Below, in pieces: positions 25,718-34,645 of a stretch of 64,000 nt of DNA. The notes below the pieces were generated by a model. It was not told the DNA's origin. It saw nothing but the letters and a program-made list of their open reading frames with translations, and did no database searches. How positions within the stretch are numbered: position 1 is the stretch's first letter; each line of letters begins with the position of its first letter. Both the position numbers and the translations under genes were made by a program. The DNA comes from JADFQT01 sp965216025 (GTDB lineage: Bacteria; Chloroflexota; Dehalococcoidia; Lucifugimonadales; UBA3495), in NCBI GenBank assembly GCA_965216025.1, contig CBDCEX010000016.1, positions 434,001 through 498,000 of the forward strand, in the 5' to 3' direction.

Positions 25718-26287
25718 CTTCCCGGATTGGTTTCTTGAAAATCCCCAGCCGGTTTGCGCCTATTGCCCGCCGGCCTGCATCATATATATTAAAGGCGGGG
25801 TGTGTAATTTCGGAACACGCCTCCCGGTAGTCATAGAGGCAGTCCCTTGCACGTAATTATGAGCCAAAAGGCGATCCAGCACATTCAGGAAAAGGGCGGC
25901 CGCGCCGCGATAGACCTGGTGTGCATTTCCTCTTGAGCCGGGTCCACCGCTGAGGTATCGGTCGATACCAACGTCGCCCGGCGGCGGGACACCTCGGATT
26001 ACCAGGTGGTCCGTCAGGAAGGAGTGGAGCTGCTGGTGTCCCCCGGCCTGGCCAAGCACTCGCGCCAGCTGTCGGTGGATCTCAAGGAGTTCTGGTTCTT
26101 CCGGCGCCTGAAAGCAGAGGCCGAATTAACCAATGGACTGGTTTTGGGAAGACGGGGAGGCTAATCTCTTAGCCATCTTCTTATCCTGCCCTCCCTCCCC
26201 ATCCCCTGAATTCCTCCAACTACCCGTCTGCTATACTGCACCGACCGGTTGAACTTTGGGGACCGGAGCAAAGACCGGAGTAAAGAA
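25718..26287. other. Gap with a decayed gene fragment
   Basis: The only sequence with coding character is the fragment at 25955-26164. Otherwise nothing is recognised; a GC-rich imperfect hairpin (GGCGGGGTGTGT/ACACGCCTCCC) lies near 25793-25830. Confidence 0.5.
25955..26164 (+). pseudogene. C-terminal fragment of an unrecognised protein
   Basis: Seventy codons are open (VSVDTNVARRRDTSDYQVV, then ELLVSPGLAKHSRQLSVDL and KEFWFFRRLKAEAELTNG) and end at TAA 26162-26164, with codon use like its neighbours. There is no start codon with a binding site and a stop lies just upstream in frame, so it looks like the tail of a larger gene. I do not recognise the family. Confidence 0.4.
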
Positions 26288-27271
26288 ATGTTGTTCGGCA
26301 TCAACCTGGGCGGCGGCAACCTCCCCCATGAATCCCGGGCGGGGGCTCTGGAAGGGCGGCTGGAGAAGTCGCGCCTGGCCAAGCGATACGGCTTCCACTC
26401 CCTGTGGAGCGGGGCAGGCTACCTGAACAACGACTTCCACCCCATGCTGTTGCTGTCCCGGGTGGCGGCAGAGGCCCCCGGCCTGGAGCTGGGAATGGTC
26501 GCACTGCTGCCTCTGTACCATCCGGTGGAGGCCGCCGAGCAGATCGCCACGCTGGACGTTATCAGCGGCGGCAAGTTCGTGCTGGCCCCGGCCCTGGGTT
26601 GGCGAGATTTTCAGTTCAACGCCTTCGGAATCCCCAAGGGCCAGCGTCTCTCCCGATTCCGGGAGGTGCGGGAGGTCATGCAGCAGCTCTGGACCAAGAG
26701 CCGGGTTACCCACCACGGTCAGCATTTCCAGATGGAAGACGTGCCCGGCGGCGGAGCCCCGTTGCAGAAGCCCTACCCCAGAATGTACCTGGCGGCCAAC
26801 CAGGACCGCGGCGTGGTTCGGGCGGCCCGACAGGCCGATGGCTGGCTGGTCAGTTCCCGGGCGACTTTGACCACCCTTCGTCAGCAGGTGCCGGTTTACC
26901 AGGAAGCGGCGAGTGCGGCGGGCAAAGCAGGCTACATATCCGCCTGGCGGGAGATGTTCATCGCGGAAACTCGGGAGAAGGCGATAGAGATCGCCCGACC
27001 CCACGTGGAGTGGCTATACCAGGACCGGGCCGCCTCGGGCCACAGCCAGGAACTGCCCGCCGCAGACCGAATCGACGTTCCCTTCGAGCAGGTGCTGGAA
27101 GGACGGTTCATCATCGGCAGTCCAGACGAATGCGCCGAGGAAATCAAAAAATACCAGGAGTTGGGCATCCAGGAGCTGATATTACGCTGCCAGTGGCCCG
27201 GCATGCCCAACCAAGACTCCAACCGGGCGGTGGAATTATTCGGCCAGGAAGTGCTGCCCCGGTTTGGGTGA
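26288..27271 (+). CDS. LLM-class (luciferase-like) flavin-dependent oxidoreductase
   Basis: 327 residues with the TIM-barrel luciferase-like pattern: MLFGINLGG strand, EKSRLAKRYGFHSLWSG, TLDVISGGKFVLAPALGWRDFQFNAFG, and the C-terminal GSPDECAEEIKKYQELGIQELIL. Such enzymes use FMN or F420. The start is ATG 26288, eight bases after GGAG. A second, 5'-truncated copy of its last 76 codons lies at 43563-43793 beside an intact enoyl-CoA hydratase gene, showing that the LLM/ECH gene pair was duplicated. Confidence 0.9.
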   Translation: MLFGINLGGGNLPHESRAGALEGRLEKSRLAKRYGFHSLWSGAGYLNNDFHPMLLLSRVAAEAPGLELGMVALLPLYHPVEAAEQIATLDVISGGKFVLAPALGWRDFQFNAFGIPKGQRLSRFREVREVMQQLWTKSRVTHHGQHFQMEDVPGGGAPLQKPYPRMYLAANQDRGVVRAARQADGWLVSSRATLTTLRQQVPVYQEAASAAGKAGYISAWREMFIAETREKAIEIARPHVEWLYQDRAASGHSQELPAADRIDVPFEQVLEGRFIIGSPDECAEEIKKYQELGIQELILRCQWPGMPNQDSNRAVELFGQEVLPRFG

Positions 27272-27290
27272 GATCCGGAACGCCCTCTCC

Positions 27291-27455
27291 TACCCGGGGG
27301 TATACTCCGGAGCGCGCTTCTCCACGAAAGAGCGGCTGGACCCACTGCCGCGGGGTTAGGCACACCCCATCCTGTGGGGCCGGGCCATCCTCCTGCCGTT
27401 CCACATCCTGCAGTAACAGTTGCCCTAGCAATTCCATTGCTTCCTCTCCATACAA
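27291..27455 (-). pseudogene. Enoyl-CoA hydratase remnant
   Basis: The minus strand encodes VCLTPRQWVQPL followed at once by the last bases of the gene (the GGCGGTATACTCCGGAGCGC-like end shared with 43813-43860). Relative to the intact gene at 43813-44592 about 70 bp between two GCGGCTGG repeats are missing, and the upstream part is diverged. It is the partner of the LLM gene in the duplicated pair. Confidence 0.65.
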
Positions 27456-27593
27456 AAGTTCCCCGGTTTAGGACGGCCTGGGGTAAAGTGCACCATTTGG
27501 CTTCGTTTCGCATTTTTCGTTATTTTCGAACTGGCAAGCTGGACACTGGCTCTCTTCTACTCGAGCAAAGAACCTACCAGACCAGGGCGTACT

Positions 27594-27746
27594 TTTGGGC
27601 TTGACGCAGACTGATCTCAAACCGACGGGCAATGGCTTCCAGAGCCGGTCCCCGAAGATGCTGAGTTGGGCTTCGTAGAGCGCCGCCGCCTGGACCAGCC
27701 GGGAACGTTTGCTGATGGGGCCTACACTGGTTAGTTGGTCATCCAT
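27594..27746 (-). pseudogene. Small HTH protein remnant, frameshifted
   Basis: From ATG 27746 the frame reads MDDQLTSVGPISKRSRLVQAA and YEAQLSIFG; after a frame change near 27660 the strand reads LEAIARRFEISLRQAQKYALVW and stops. The second part has helix-turn-helix character. Together they would make a DNA-binding protein of about 50 residues. No family is assigned. Confidence 0.35.
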
Positions 27747-27975
27747 TGTGGCCAGGCCGGTGCAGCCCGGCAGTCTTGTTTTCCGAACGTCGTCGCTTTA
27801 GTGCCCCTGGACTCGGCTACTCTTTTCGTCGCAAAACAAAACGGATTATGATAGCATTAGCATATCAATTACGAATCCAGTCGCTAGTTCAACGGAATGG
27901 CAGGGTTCTCCTGCCATTGTAGATTCCCTATTCGGACGTTGGCCAGAAGTATTATTAATCAGGAGTATTATTAAT

Positions 27976-28892
27976 ATGGTATCGAAACGGAAGTTGGAGA
28001 CCAATCGGCAGAACGCCATTCTTTCAACCGGGCCGAGCAACACTGCTGCGACGCGCTGGAACGCATTAACACACGGTATCCTGTCTAAAGAAGTCCTGAT
28101 TACCGTTGGTGATGGGCAGGAAGACGCCGAGACATTCGAGGAATTCGCAAACCCGTTGCGCGAGAACCTGTCACCAGTGGGAGCCTTGGAGGAATTGTTG
28201 GTGGACCAGTTAACCATACTCACTTGGCGGTAGCGGCGAGTACTCAAATACGAAGCTGCAGCCATACGCCAGAAGTCAGACACAGCCATCGAGAATTGGG
28301 ACCGACAACAGTACAAGAACCGCCTTGATTATCCCGCTCTCTACGGAAGATGGAGATGGGAATCCCAAACGGACCTGTTCGCCGGAGCCGCAAGCCTGAA
28401 GCTGGATTTAGAGGCACTAGATACCGAAGATCCTATAGCCATCCGTCCCGACATCTGCGTACAGGTGTTCAACGTTGCCAGAGAGCAGTTCGGGGTCCCT
28501 ATCCACGAAATTCTTGGCTTCAAGATGCTTTTGGATAATCACGGGTTTTCCAAGAAGGAATCGCAACAGGTCATAGACGCCGCATGCCAAAGGCAAACAT
28601 CTCCAGGCAGGAATTCTGGCAAGCAGTGGAAAGAGAGGTCTGCCTCCAATGTGAGGAAGCGACTACCAGGTGTGAACAGCGCCAGTGGGAAATAGAACGG
28701 ACGCGCCTCCTAGCGACCCTACCGAACGAGGCCGACTTAGCCAAAATTCAGCGCTACGAAGCCCACATCTCCCGCCAGTTCTACAAAGCCCTCCATGAAC
28801 TCCAAATGGTACAAACGGGCCGGCAGAGTTTGCATCCGTCCGCCCCGCTGGCCATAGATGTCCTGGACACCATTAGCTCCCAGGGGGAATAG
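27976..28892 (+). pseudogene. Conserved NRQNA-STGP-type hypothetical protein, broken twice
   Basis: The N-terminal frame (KLETNRQNAILSTGPSNTAAT, NALTHGILSKEV) is stopped by TAG at 28231-28233 but continues in the same frame to 28695; around 28590 coding character moves to another frame (NISRQEFWQAVEREVCLQCEE ... IQRYEAHISRQFYKALHELQ) that ends at 28892. The beginning and end belong to a type of protein I know from accessory regions, often near IS or prophage genes; its function is unknown. One nonsense and one frameshift mutation explain the pieces. The tail could be an independent 102-residue gene from ATG 28584. Confidence 0.65.
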
Positions 28893-28902
28893 CATCCCTT
28901 GT

Positions 28903-29196
28903 TCAGCACTCCGGCCTTTGATACATCGCCAGGGCCAGCCGGTGCTTGCAAGGGTGGCCTGCACCGTGACGCACGTAGTCATGGCACTGGCAGTGGCCGT
29001 TAAGCACTTCGTAGTAGCGAAGACCATCCTCAGACCCTACCTGATAGTGTTGGTCCCCCAGAGGCACGATAGGCCTCAGCAACATCAGGAAGGCGGCCTT
29101 CTCCAGACGCGAGGTTAAATGCGGATAATCCCGGCTGGCTCGCTCAACCAATTCCCTTAGGTGGCTGATAGTAGGGCTCTTAGCGACCATGATCAC
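28903..29196 (-). CDS. SWIM-type zinc-finger protein
   Basis: 97 residues ending in CQCHDYVRHGAGHPCKH, the CxCx(n)CxH zinc ligand set of SWIM domains, which bind DNA or proteins. The upstream half is helical and unassigned. It starts six bases after the stop of another short minus-strand ORF (29203-29436), suggesting a two-gene unit. Confidence 0.7.
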   Translation of the reverse strand: MIMVAKSPTISHLRELVERASRDYPHLTSRLEKAAFLMLLRPIVPLGDQHYQVGSEDGLRYYEVLNGHCQCHDYVRHGAGHPCKHRLALAMYQRPEC

Positions 29197-29202
29197 GTGG
29201 TT

Positions 29203-29436
29203 CTAAGCAATTATTAAACTTGCCTCAGATGGGTTAATCGGGGTTTGAGCAGCGTTTTCATTTTCCAGAGCCCGCTCTGCCAGATGAAGGACCTGCAGCA
29301 GCGAGCCCGGTATTTCGGAGCCCGTGGGATCGTCGTTAGGTGATACTGTTCCGGTCATACTCGATGTTGCCTGTTCCCAGGCTTTGACAAGACATCGAAT
29401 CATCGCATCCCTTTGTTCTTCTCGTTTCTCCTCCAA
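29203..29436 (-). CDS. Small hypothetical protein upstream of the SWIM gene
   Basis: 77 residues, acidic and helical (EEKREEQRDAMIRCLVKAWEQ, LLQVLHLAERALENEN). Not recognised. The 6-base gap to the SWIM gene and the amphipathic helices support a real gene, but the evidence is modest. Confidence 0.45.
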   Translation of the reverse strand: MEEKREEQRDAMIRCLVKAWEQATSSMTGTVSPNDDPTGSEIPGSLLQVLHLAERALENENAAQTPINPSEASLIIA

Positions 29437-30705
29437 GAGAAGACCTTGTTCCCCTCCTAAACCAAAGCCAAAGTGGAATCTACATCGACACCGGATTGGA
29501 CAGCGCTGCCAACACCGTCATTCCGGCGAACGCCGGAATCCAGGGAACATGGCAGAATGTACTTTCGTGGACACCGGCTTACGCCGGTGCGACGAGGGAT
29601 TTTGCTCTTTCAGGTTGCGCAAACTAAAACACTGCCGATTGCCGAAGCAGACTTTGGGCATTAGCTGAATGTAGTTTTCACCTTGGTATTAGTTTAGGTG
29701 CCACGCTTGGGAGTAACGGGCTTCTTCTGCCACTCCCCAATTAGAAATTCCTTGCCCGGAGGAATAACAGACAAATGCTCGGTAGTGGTCAAAGGTCTTT
29801 GATACCAGAACTATCGGGAAGCCCTCCATCGGAGCCAAAGGGTTAGTAGATTGTCTGCCTTGATGCAGGGAGTTCGGCTCTTGAACTAGTTCTCGGGAGC
29901 GAAGCCGCATTTCTTTGCTGTTTGTAAGCCTCCTCTCCAGACCCTCCGGGCAAACCTCCGGCTTACAGCACCACGCTTCAGAAGCTCCTTTAAGCAGTTG
30001 TCCCCTAGAAAATACCAACGGGCCGTTTCTAGGTCCTTGACTACATTCAGAGTTCGGGGAAGGGTTGACCCACAAGTATCACAGAATGGGTTAGAAGGAT
30101 TCCTAATGGAATCCGGAAGCCGTTGTAACCTTAATTAATCGGCTATGTGCTTATTTCAATATGCAGCCAGGCGACCTGTTCACATATGTCGAGGACAGGG
30201 AGACGTGGTCAAAAGAGTAAGCGATCCGAAATTGCGGGAGCGAGCTCTTGGGGCTCGAGGGGCCCATGGCGGATTCGAGCTGGTCAGGCGGGGGTGGTCG
30301 TCCAAAATCTTTGAGAAAGCCTCCGAGCAGGGCACAAAATAGCTGGACCAATTGCAAAATTTTGCCCATATCTACAATGCTTTGGGCGGCAGGGTCAGGG
30401 AGAACTAGCTCCCATTTCCAAACAATCTTTTAAAAGCTGCCTCGGTGGCAATCCCCTCCGGGGCCACGAAAACGGCCCGGTTGGCTTGCCTCCAGTTTAT
30501 TCCCGGTTCGGCGCGGTATGACGGCCGGGCCGCTCTCTCAGATGTTGGCTGTATCCCGGCCGCAGCGGCTCGCCAGCTAATAATCCTTTGGGTTATCATA
30601 CCCAGACCGCTTGATGCGAATACACCTAGATGCATGGATGTTGACTGGATTTTGGGTGTTCAGGACATCAATAGTTTTCTACTCTGAGCAAACCGGAGGC
30701 AGCAC
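29437..30705. other. Long gap with a MITE, otherwise empty
   Basis: About 1.27 kb. An IS630-type MITE occupies 29460-29694. From 29695 to 30680 I see no gene: open frames on both strands lack binding sites and recognisable domains. The last bases carry the ribosome binding site of the ligase gene. Confidence 0.55.
29460..29694. mobile_element. MITE with IS630-type inverted repeats
   Basis: About 235 bp bounded by AACCAAAGCCAAAGTGGA at the left and the complement of a diverged copy at the right, with TA on both sides (C-TA at the left, TA-G at the right). It has no transposase frame. Inside are GTCATTCCGGCGAACGCCGG and CACCGGCTTACGCCGGTG hairpins. Its ends match the resident IS630 copies, which could mobilise it. 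Confidence 0.75.
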
Positions 30706-32325
30706 ATGGTGCAGGCATTGTCAATACCGGGTCTCAATCCCCTGGCCTTTCTGGAGCGTAGCGCCCTGGTTTACCCGAAAAAGCCGGCCGTTATTTATGG
30801 GGAGCAGATCATTACCTATGCCGAGTTTTACCAGAGGGTCATGCGGCTGGCCGGAGCACTCAAGGAATGCGGTATCAAAAAAGGGGACCGGGTGGCCTTT
30901 CTGGTGCCGAACCTTCCGTCGATGTTGGAAGCCAACTTCGGACCATTGGCTCTTGGTGCCGTATTGGTGGCCCTGAACACCCGGTTGGCTTCCCGAGAGA
31001 TCTCCTACATCCTGAACCATTCCGGGGTCAAGCTGCTGGTATTCGATTCCGAGCTGGCTCCGACGGTTCGTGGCTTCATGGACCAGGTTCCGGCGGTGAA
31101 GAACTATGTCCAGGTGGTTGACACCCAACCGCCAGCGGAGGACATCCCCGGTCCCCAATACGAGGAATTTTTGAACCACGCCACCCCGCTGCCGCTTCAC
31201 GAAGGACCGGACTCAGAGTTGGATACCGTTACCATCAACTACACCTCGGGCACCACCGGGCTGCCGAAGGGCGTGGAGTACAACTCTAGGGGTATATACC
31301 TGAACGCCTTGGGCGAAGCCCTGGAAATGGGGCTAAACTGGGACAGCGTCTATCTTTGGACATTGCCTATGTTTCACGCCAACGGTTGGTGCTTTCCCTG
31401 GGCGGTAACCGCCGTGGGCGGCACCCATCTCTGCCTCCGCCGGGTGGAGCCGGCGGAGGTCTACCGCCTGATCAAGTTGCATGGGGTAACGCACCTTTGC
31501 GCCGCGCCAACGGTACTAACATCCATGTATTCTGCTCCCGAAGCGGAAGGCCAGGACCTGACCGGTCTGAACATTGTCACAGCAGGAGCTCCGCCGGCGC
31601 CCCAGGTTATACGGACCATGGAAGCCATGGGAGCCAAAATCAGCCATGTCTACGGCCTCACCGAAACCTACGGCCCTTGCACCATCTCCGCACCCCAGCC
31701 CGGCTGGGATGCCCTTCCGCTGGAGGAACAGGCCCGGCTGAAAGCGCGGCAGGGAGTGTCCTACATGGTGTACGGCACCGGTCTGCGAGTGGTGGATACC
31801 GAGATGAATGATGTTGCCCGGGACGGCCTGACCCTGGGAGAGGTGGTAATGCGGGGAGAAAACGTCATGGCGGGATATTATCAGGACCCGGAAGCCACCG
31901 AGTTGGCGATGCAGGGCGGCTGGTTTCATTCCGGTGATCTGGCAGTTTGGCATCCCGATGGCTATATTGAACTCCAAGACCGGGCCAAGGACATCATAAT
32001 TTCTGGTGGGGAGAACATCTCCAGCCAGGAGGTGGAAAAAGTAATCATGGAACACTCCGGGGTGCTGGAGGTGAGCGTCATAGGAGTGCCCGACGACCGA
32101 TGGGGGGAGGTGCCCAAGGCTTTTGTCCAACGACGCCAGGGGATGGACGTCTCTGCAGAGGATGTCATACAGTTCACCCGGGACCGCATCGCCCACTTCA
32201 AGTGCCCTCGATACGTGGAGTTTGGGGAGCTACCCAAGACCGCAACTGGAAAGATACAGAAGTTCATCCTTCGGGAAAAGGAGTGGGCCGGATACGATAA
32301 GCGAATCCACGGTTCGACCGCCTGA
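30706..32325 (+). CDS. AMP-forming acyl-CoA synthetase / ligase
   Basis: 539 residues of the ANL superfamily. The P-loop is INYTSGTTGLPKGVEYNSRG near residue 185; HVYGLTETYGP is the A5-type motif, GWFHSGDLAVWHPDGYIELQDRAKDIIISGGENISS covers the hinge, and PKTATGKIQKFILRE has the catalytic C-terminal Lys. It activates a carboxylic acid, probably medium or long chain, to acyl-CoA. GGAGG lies upstream of the ATG. It is the only intact metabolic gene in the 27-43 kb decayed stretch. Confidence 0.94.
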   Translation: MVQALSIPGLNPLAFLERSALVYPKKPAVIYGEQIITYAEFYQRVMRLAGALKECGIKKGDRVAFLVPNLPSMLEANFGPLALGAVLVALNTRLASREISYILNHSGVKLLVFDSELAPTVRGFMDQVPAVKNYVQVVDTQPPAEDIPGPQYEEFLNHATPLPLHEGPDSELDTVTINYTSGTTGLPKGVEYNSRGIYLNALGEALEMGLNWDSVYLWTLPMFHANGWCFPWAVTAVGGTHLCLRRVEPAEVYRLIKLHGVTHLCAAPTVLTSMYSAPEAEGQDLTGLNIVTAGAPPAPQVIRTMEAMGAKISHVYGLTETYGPCTISAPQPGWDALPLEEQARLKARQGVSYMVYGTGLRVVDTEMNDVARDGLTLGEVVMRGENVMAGYYQDPEATELAMQGGWFHSGDLAVWHPDGYIELQDRAKDIIISGGENISSQEVEKVIMEHSGVLEVSVIGVPDDRWGEVPKAFVQRRQGMDVSAEDVIQFTRDRIAHFKCPRYVEFGELPKTATGKIQKFILREKEWAGYDKRIHGSTA

Positions 32326-32570
32326 GCGAGCCGGACTGTCCGGATTTCAAACTCCCACCCCGACGCTTGGCGAATGCTAGATGAGCCGGTGGCAGCGATT
32401 AGCGCCGAGGGAAGTTCCGTTCCGGGCTTGCCGAAGCAGGAGAAGCACTGCCGGAGAAAAGGGGCGATCCGACCCCGCCAGCACACCGACAACCAGCCCC
32501 CCGACTTGCAGGCTTGGGCCAAGTAAATTAAGGGTGTCACCGCTGCGCTGCCTCCTACATTTGTGGTCTA

Positions 32571-32800
32571 AACCAAAGCCAAGGTGGGAACTACATCGGC
32601 GGGCGATGTCACGAACGGGTGAGTTCTCATCATCAATGCATCGGCTCGGGCTTGTAACCGGGTTCGACAGCGATTTCTCACTTCATCCTTACGGTGATCT
32701 AGTCCGCCGAAGAATGCATTCATCTTCTCTTGGACTTGGGCTTTTGTTCCCAGGCATTCGTTGGCCGTGACCACCTCTGCCTCAGCCCAGTCCACCGCTT
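32571..32800 (-). mobile_element. Solo 3' fragment of an IS630-family element
   Basis: The minus strand encodes the last ~70 residues of an IS630 transposase (VTANECLGTKAQVQEKM, HRKDEV, CRTRLQARADAL), clearly diverged from copies A-C, then the right inverted repeat, the TA junction and a G. The rest of the element is missing. Confidence 0.88.
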
Positions 32801-32866
32801 ATCCTTGACCGAACCCCGTCACAGTGGGGGTTTTCAGCCAGGTTTCTAGCGGCTTACGAAACCAAG

Positions 32867-33194
32867 ATGAAGCCCCTCCTGGACCAGTTCCAGCACGAGC
32901 TGCAGGACACCAGAAGCCGGGCCGGCTTGACCGACCACCAGGCGGAGCTTCCGCCACCAAGAGGACGTATTTAACAAGGCCGTTGGCGCCCTGAATGCCG
33001 GCCTGTCCGGCCTGAGGGCCGACCTCCAGCCCTTGGCTATCTCCAACATGGTGGGCACCATGAAAACCATGGGAATAGGCGACAACCAGATAAGCGAAAT
33101 AATCCGGCGCATGCCGCAGCCGGGAGCTCCCGCGGTCACGCGGGAAGAAGAGGATCGGCGAGCCGCAACCATGGCCAAATGGGTGAATGAATAA
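32867..33194 (+). pseudogene. Small helical protein before the Mrp-type gene, frameshifted
   Basis: From ATG 32867 the frame reads MKPLLDQFQHELQDTRSRAG and then meets TAA; from about 32950 another frame reads QEDVFNKAVGALNAGLSGLR, LAISNMVGTMKTMGIGDNQI and ends in TAA at 33192-33194, which overlaps the ATG of the Mrp-type gene (TAATG). One frameshift near 32945 accounts for this. Not recognised; probably cotranslated with the ATPase before decay. Confidence 0.5.
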
Positions 33195-33880
33195 TGCATA
33201 TCGTAGCGATACTCAGTGGCAAGGGCGGCGTCGGCAAGACCACCACCTGCTTCGGCGTGGCCCTGGCCCTGCAGGATTTGGGGTTTAAGCCCGGCGTTCT
33301 CGACCTGGACCTGGAGAACCCCTCGATTGCCGGGAGGGACGGGGTAACCGGGCTCACCCGACAGGACCTGCGCTACCCCGACGAGCTGATTGAGCCGCCG
33401 CGCTGGGCGGGGCTCCCCATCATGTCCGTATCCCTGATGCTCCCTGACGAGTTCGAGGACACCCCGGCCATGCTGGATGAAAAGCGGAAGCATTTTTAGA
33501 TCCGGCAGCTGGTGAAAGAGGTGGACTGGTCGGACACCGAGGTGCTGATTGTGGACATGCCGCCCGGCACCGGCGAGGAAGTCCGGGGCCTGCTCCAGCT
33601 CCATCCCGACGCCGCGGTGGTGGTGACCGGACCGCAGCGGATATCCGAGTCCGCGGTCCGCAAGGCCGTGGTGATGGGCCAGGAGTACCGGATTCCCCTG
33701 CTGGGACACTTACAAAACAATGCCCACGCCGGCGAGGGCGAGGCCGGCCGGCGATTGGCTGAGTTGTACCGACTGCCGCTGCTGGCCGAGGTGCCCTGGT
33801 CGCAACACATCCAACGAAGCATGGAAGGGCAAGTGCCTTTCGATTACCAGCCTTTTCTTCCCGTTGCTCAGGCTTCAGCA
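33194..33880 (+). pseudogene. Mrp/NBP35-type P-loop ATPase split by an in-frame TAG
   Basis: Residues 1-101 contain the deviant Walker A LSGKGGVGKTTTC and GVLDLDLENPS; then TAG at 33497-33499; then the same frame continues with VLIVDMPPGTGEEVRGLL, the hallmark Mrp/ApbC segment, and RRLAELYRLPLLAEVPWSQ. Mrp proteins carry Fe-S clusters for apoproteins, but the usual CxxC metal-binding motif is not evident here. One nonsense codon divides an otherwise intact frame, so it is a recent pseudogene unless TAG is read through. Confidence 0.8.
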
Positions 33881-34060
33881 GCTACGATTTTAGCACCCCC
33901 AGCGTCAGTTGAGCCCTTGCCAAATGGAGAGGCTGAATTGCTCCGGGAGGCCGAGGAGTGGGTCACCGACCAGGGTATGCCAGCTGCGGCGCCGGCAGCG
34001 CGACCCAACGCGGACGGGCTGGGCGTATTTGTTGGAGGCCCACCGGAGGCGGAATCTGCA

Positions 34061-34108
34061 CCCGATATACCTCCCGATGTGCCACCTGATATACCACCCG
34101 ATATATCC
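34061..34108 (+). repeat. 12-bp tandem repeat (PDIPPD-encoding)
   Basis: Four imperfect copies of CCCGATATACCA in a row. They keep the open frame that follows the Mrp-type domain and encode a proline-aspartate linker just before a transposase-like segment. Confidence 0.7.
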
Positions 34109-34244
34109 AGTGCATTCCGCGAAATCACCGACGACGAGTGGGCGGACTTGCGGCCGCTTATACCCGAGGCTTTTCAGGAAGACAGAGGCCTTTTCAACGG
34201 CATCTTGTGGGTCTTCACCACCGAGAACCCGTGGAAGGACATGC
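34106..34244 (+). pseudogene. IS5-family transposase N-terminal fragment
   Basis: The frame continuing from the Mrp remnant encodes REITDDEWADLRPLIPEAF and LFNGILWVFTTENPWKDMP, the N-terminal DUF4096-like region of IS5-type transposases. No catalytic domain follows; at about 34245 it abuts an unrelated fragment on the opposite strand. Confidence 0.6.
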
Positions 34245-34575
34245 CCCAACAAAGGTTCAAAAGGTCCGGGTGGATAGTCGGTGGCCCCGGTGGAAACCAC
34301 ACCGTAGTCGATGAAAGACCGCTGGGCAAACATCCACTCCAAGCGTTCCTCGCCGAAGAAAGGCATTTTCTCCACGTGATGGTACACATAGGTGCAGAAA
34401 GGCGTAGCAACCCAGCCCAGCGCCTTCATACGCCGGAGCAGGTCCGGGTTGACCAAAGTGCAATGCTCGATGCGGTGCCTGGGGTCCGGTCTAGGGTGAG
34501 CAGCCTGGGCCTTCTCGTAGGCGGTAAGCACCATGTCTATGGTCAGATCGCCGTTGGCGTGGATGCACACCTGGA
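34245..34575 (-). pseudogene. YtcJ-like amidohydrolase fragment
   Basis: The minus strand encodes CIHANGDLTIDMVLTAYEKA, HRIEHCTLVNPDLLRRM and STGATDYPPGPFEPLLG, typical internal segments of amidohydrolase-3 (YtcJ-like) proteins, with metal-site His residues in HAN and RIEHC. Both ends are missing. It is joined at about 34245 to the IS5-type fragment. Confidence 0.7.
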
Positions 34576-34645
34576 ATAGATGCCTTCTGGACAGGCTCGT
34601 GGAGGGCTAAGGCGCGTGCTAATCGGCGGCTGGAACTACTAACTA

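Larger units (their letters stand above)
27272..27975. other. Degenerate region after the LLM gene
   Basis: Contains the remnant of an enoyl-CoA hydratase gene on the minus strand (27291-27455) and a frameshifted HTH remnant (27594-27746). A 9-bp-stem hairpin (AATGGCAGG/CCTGCCATT) lies at 27896-27918, and AGTATTATTAAT is directly repeated just before the start at 27976. No intact gene is seen. Confidence 0.6.

Noticed and set aside
29689..30075. 128-codon open frame on the minus strand
   Set aside because: No binding site, no recognisable domain, overlaps the MITE end and has an irregular amino-acid pattern.
28231..33499. TAG recoded as an amino acid in this genome
   Set aside because: One of the two interrupted genes also has a frameshift and both lie in a decayed IS-rich region; ordinary decay explains them.
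33905..34570. 221-codon minus-strand ORF as one gene
   Set aside because: Only its first ~110 codons match an amidohydrolase; the rest is antisense to the Mrp/IS5 fragments.
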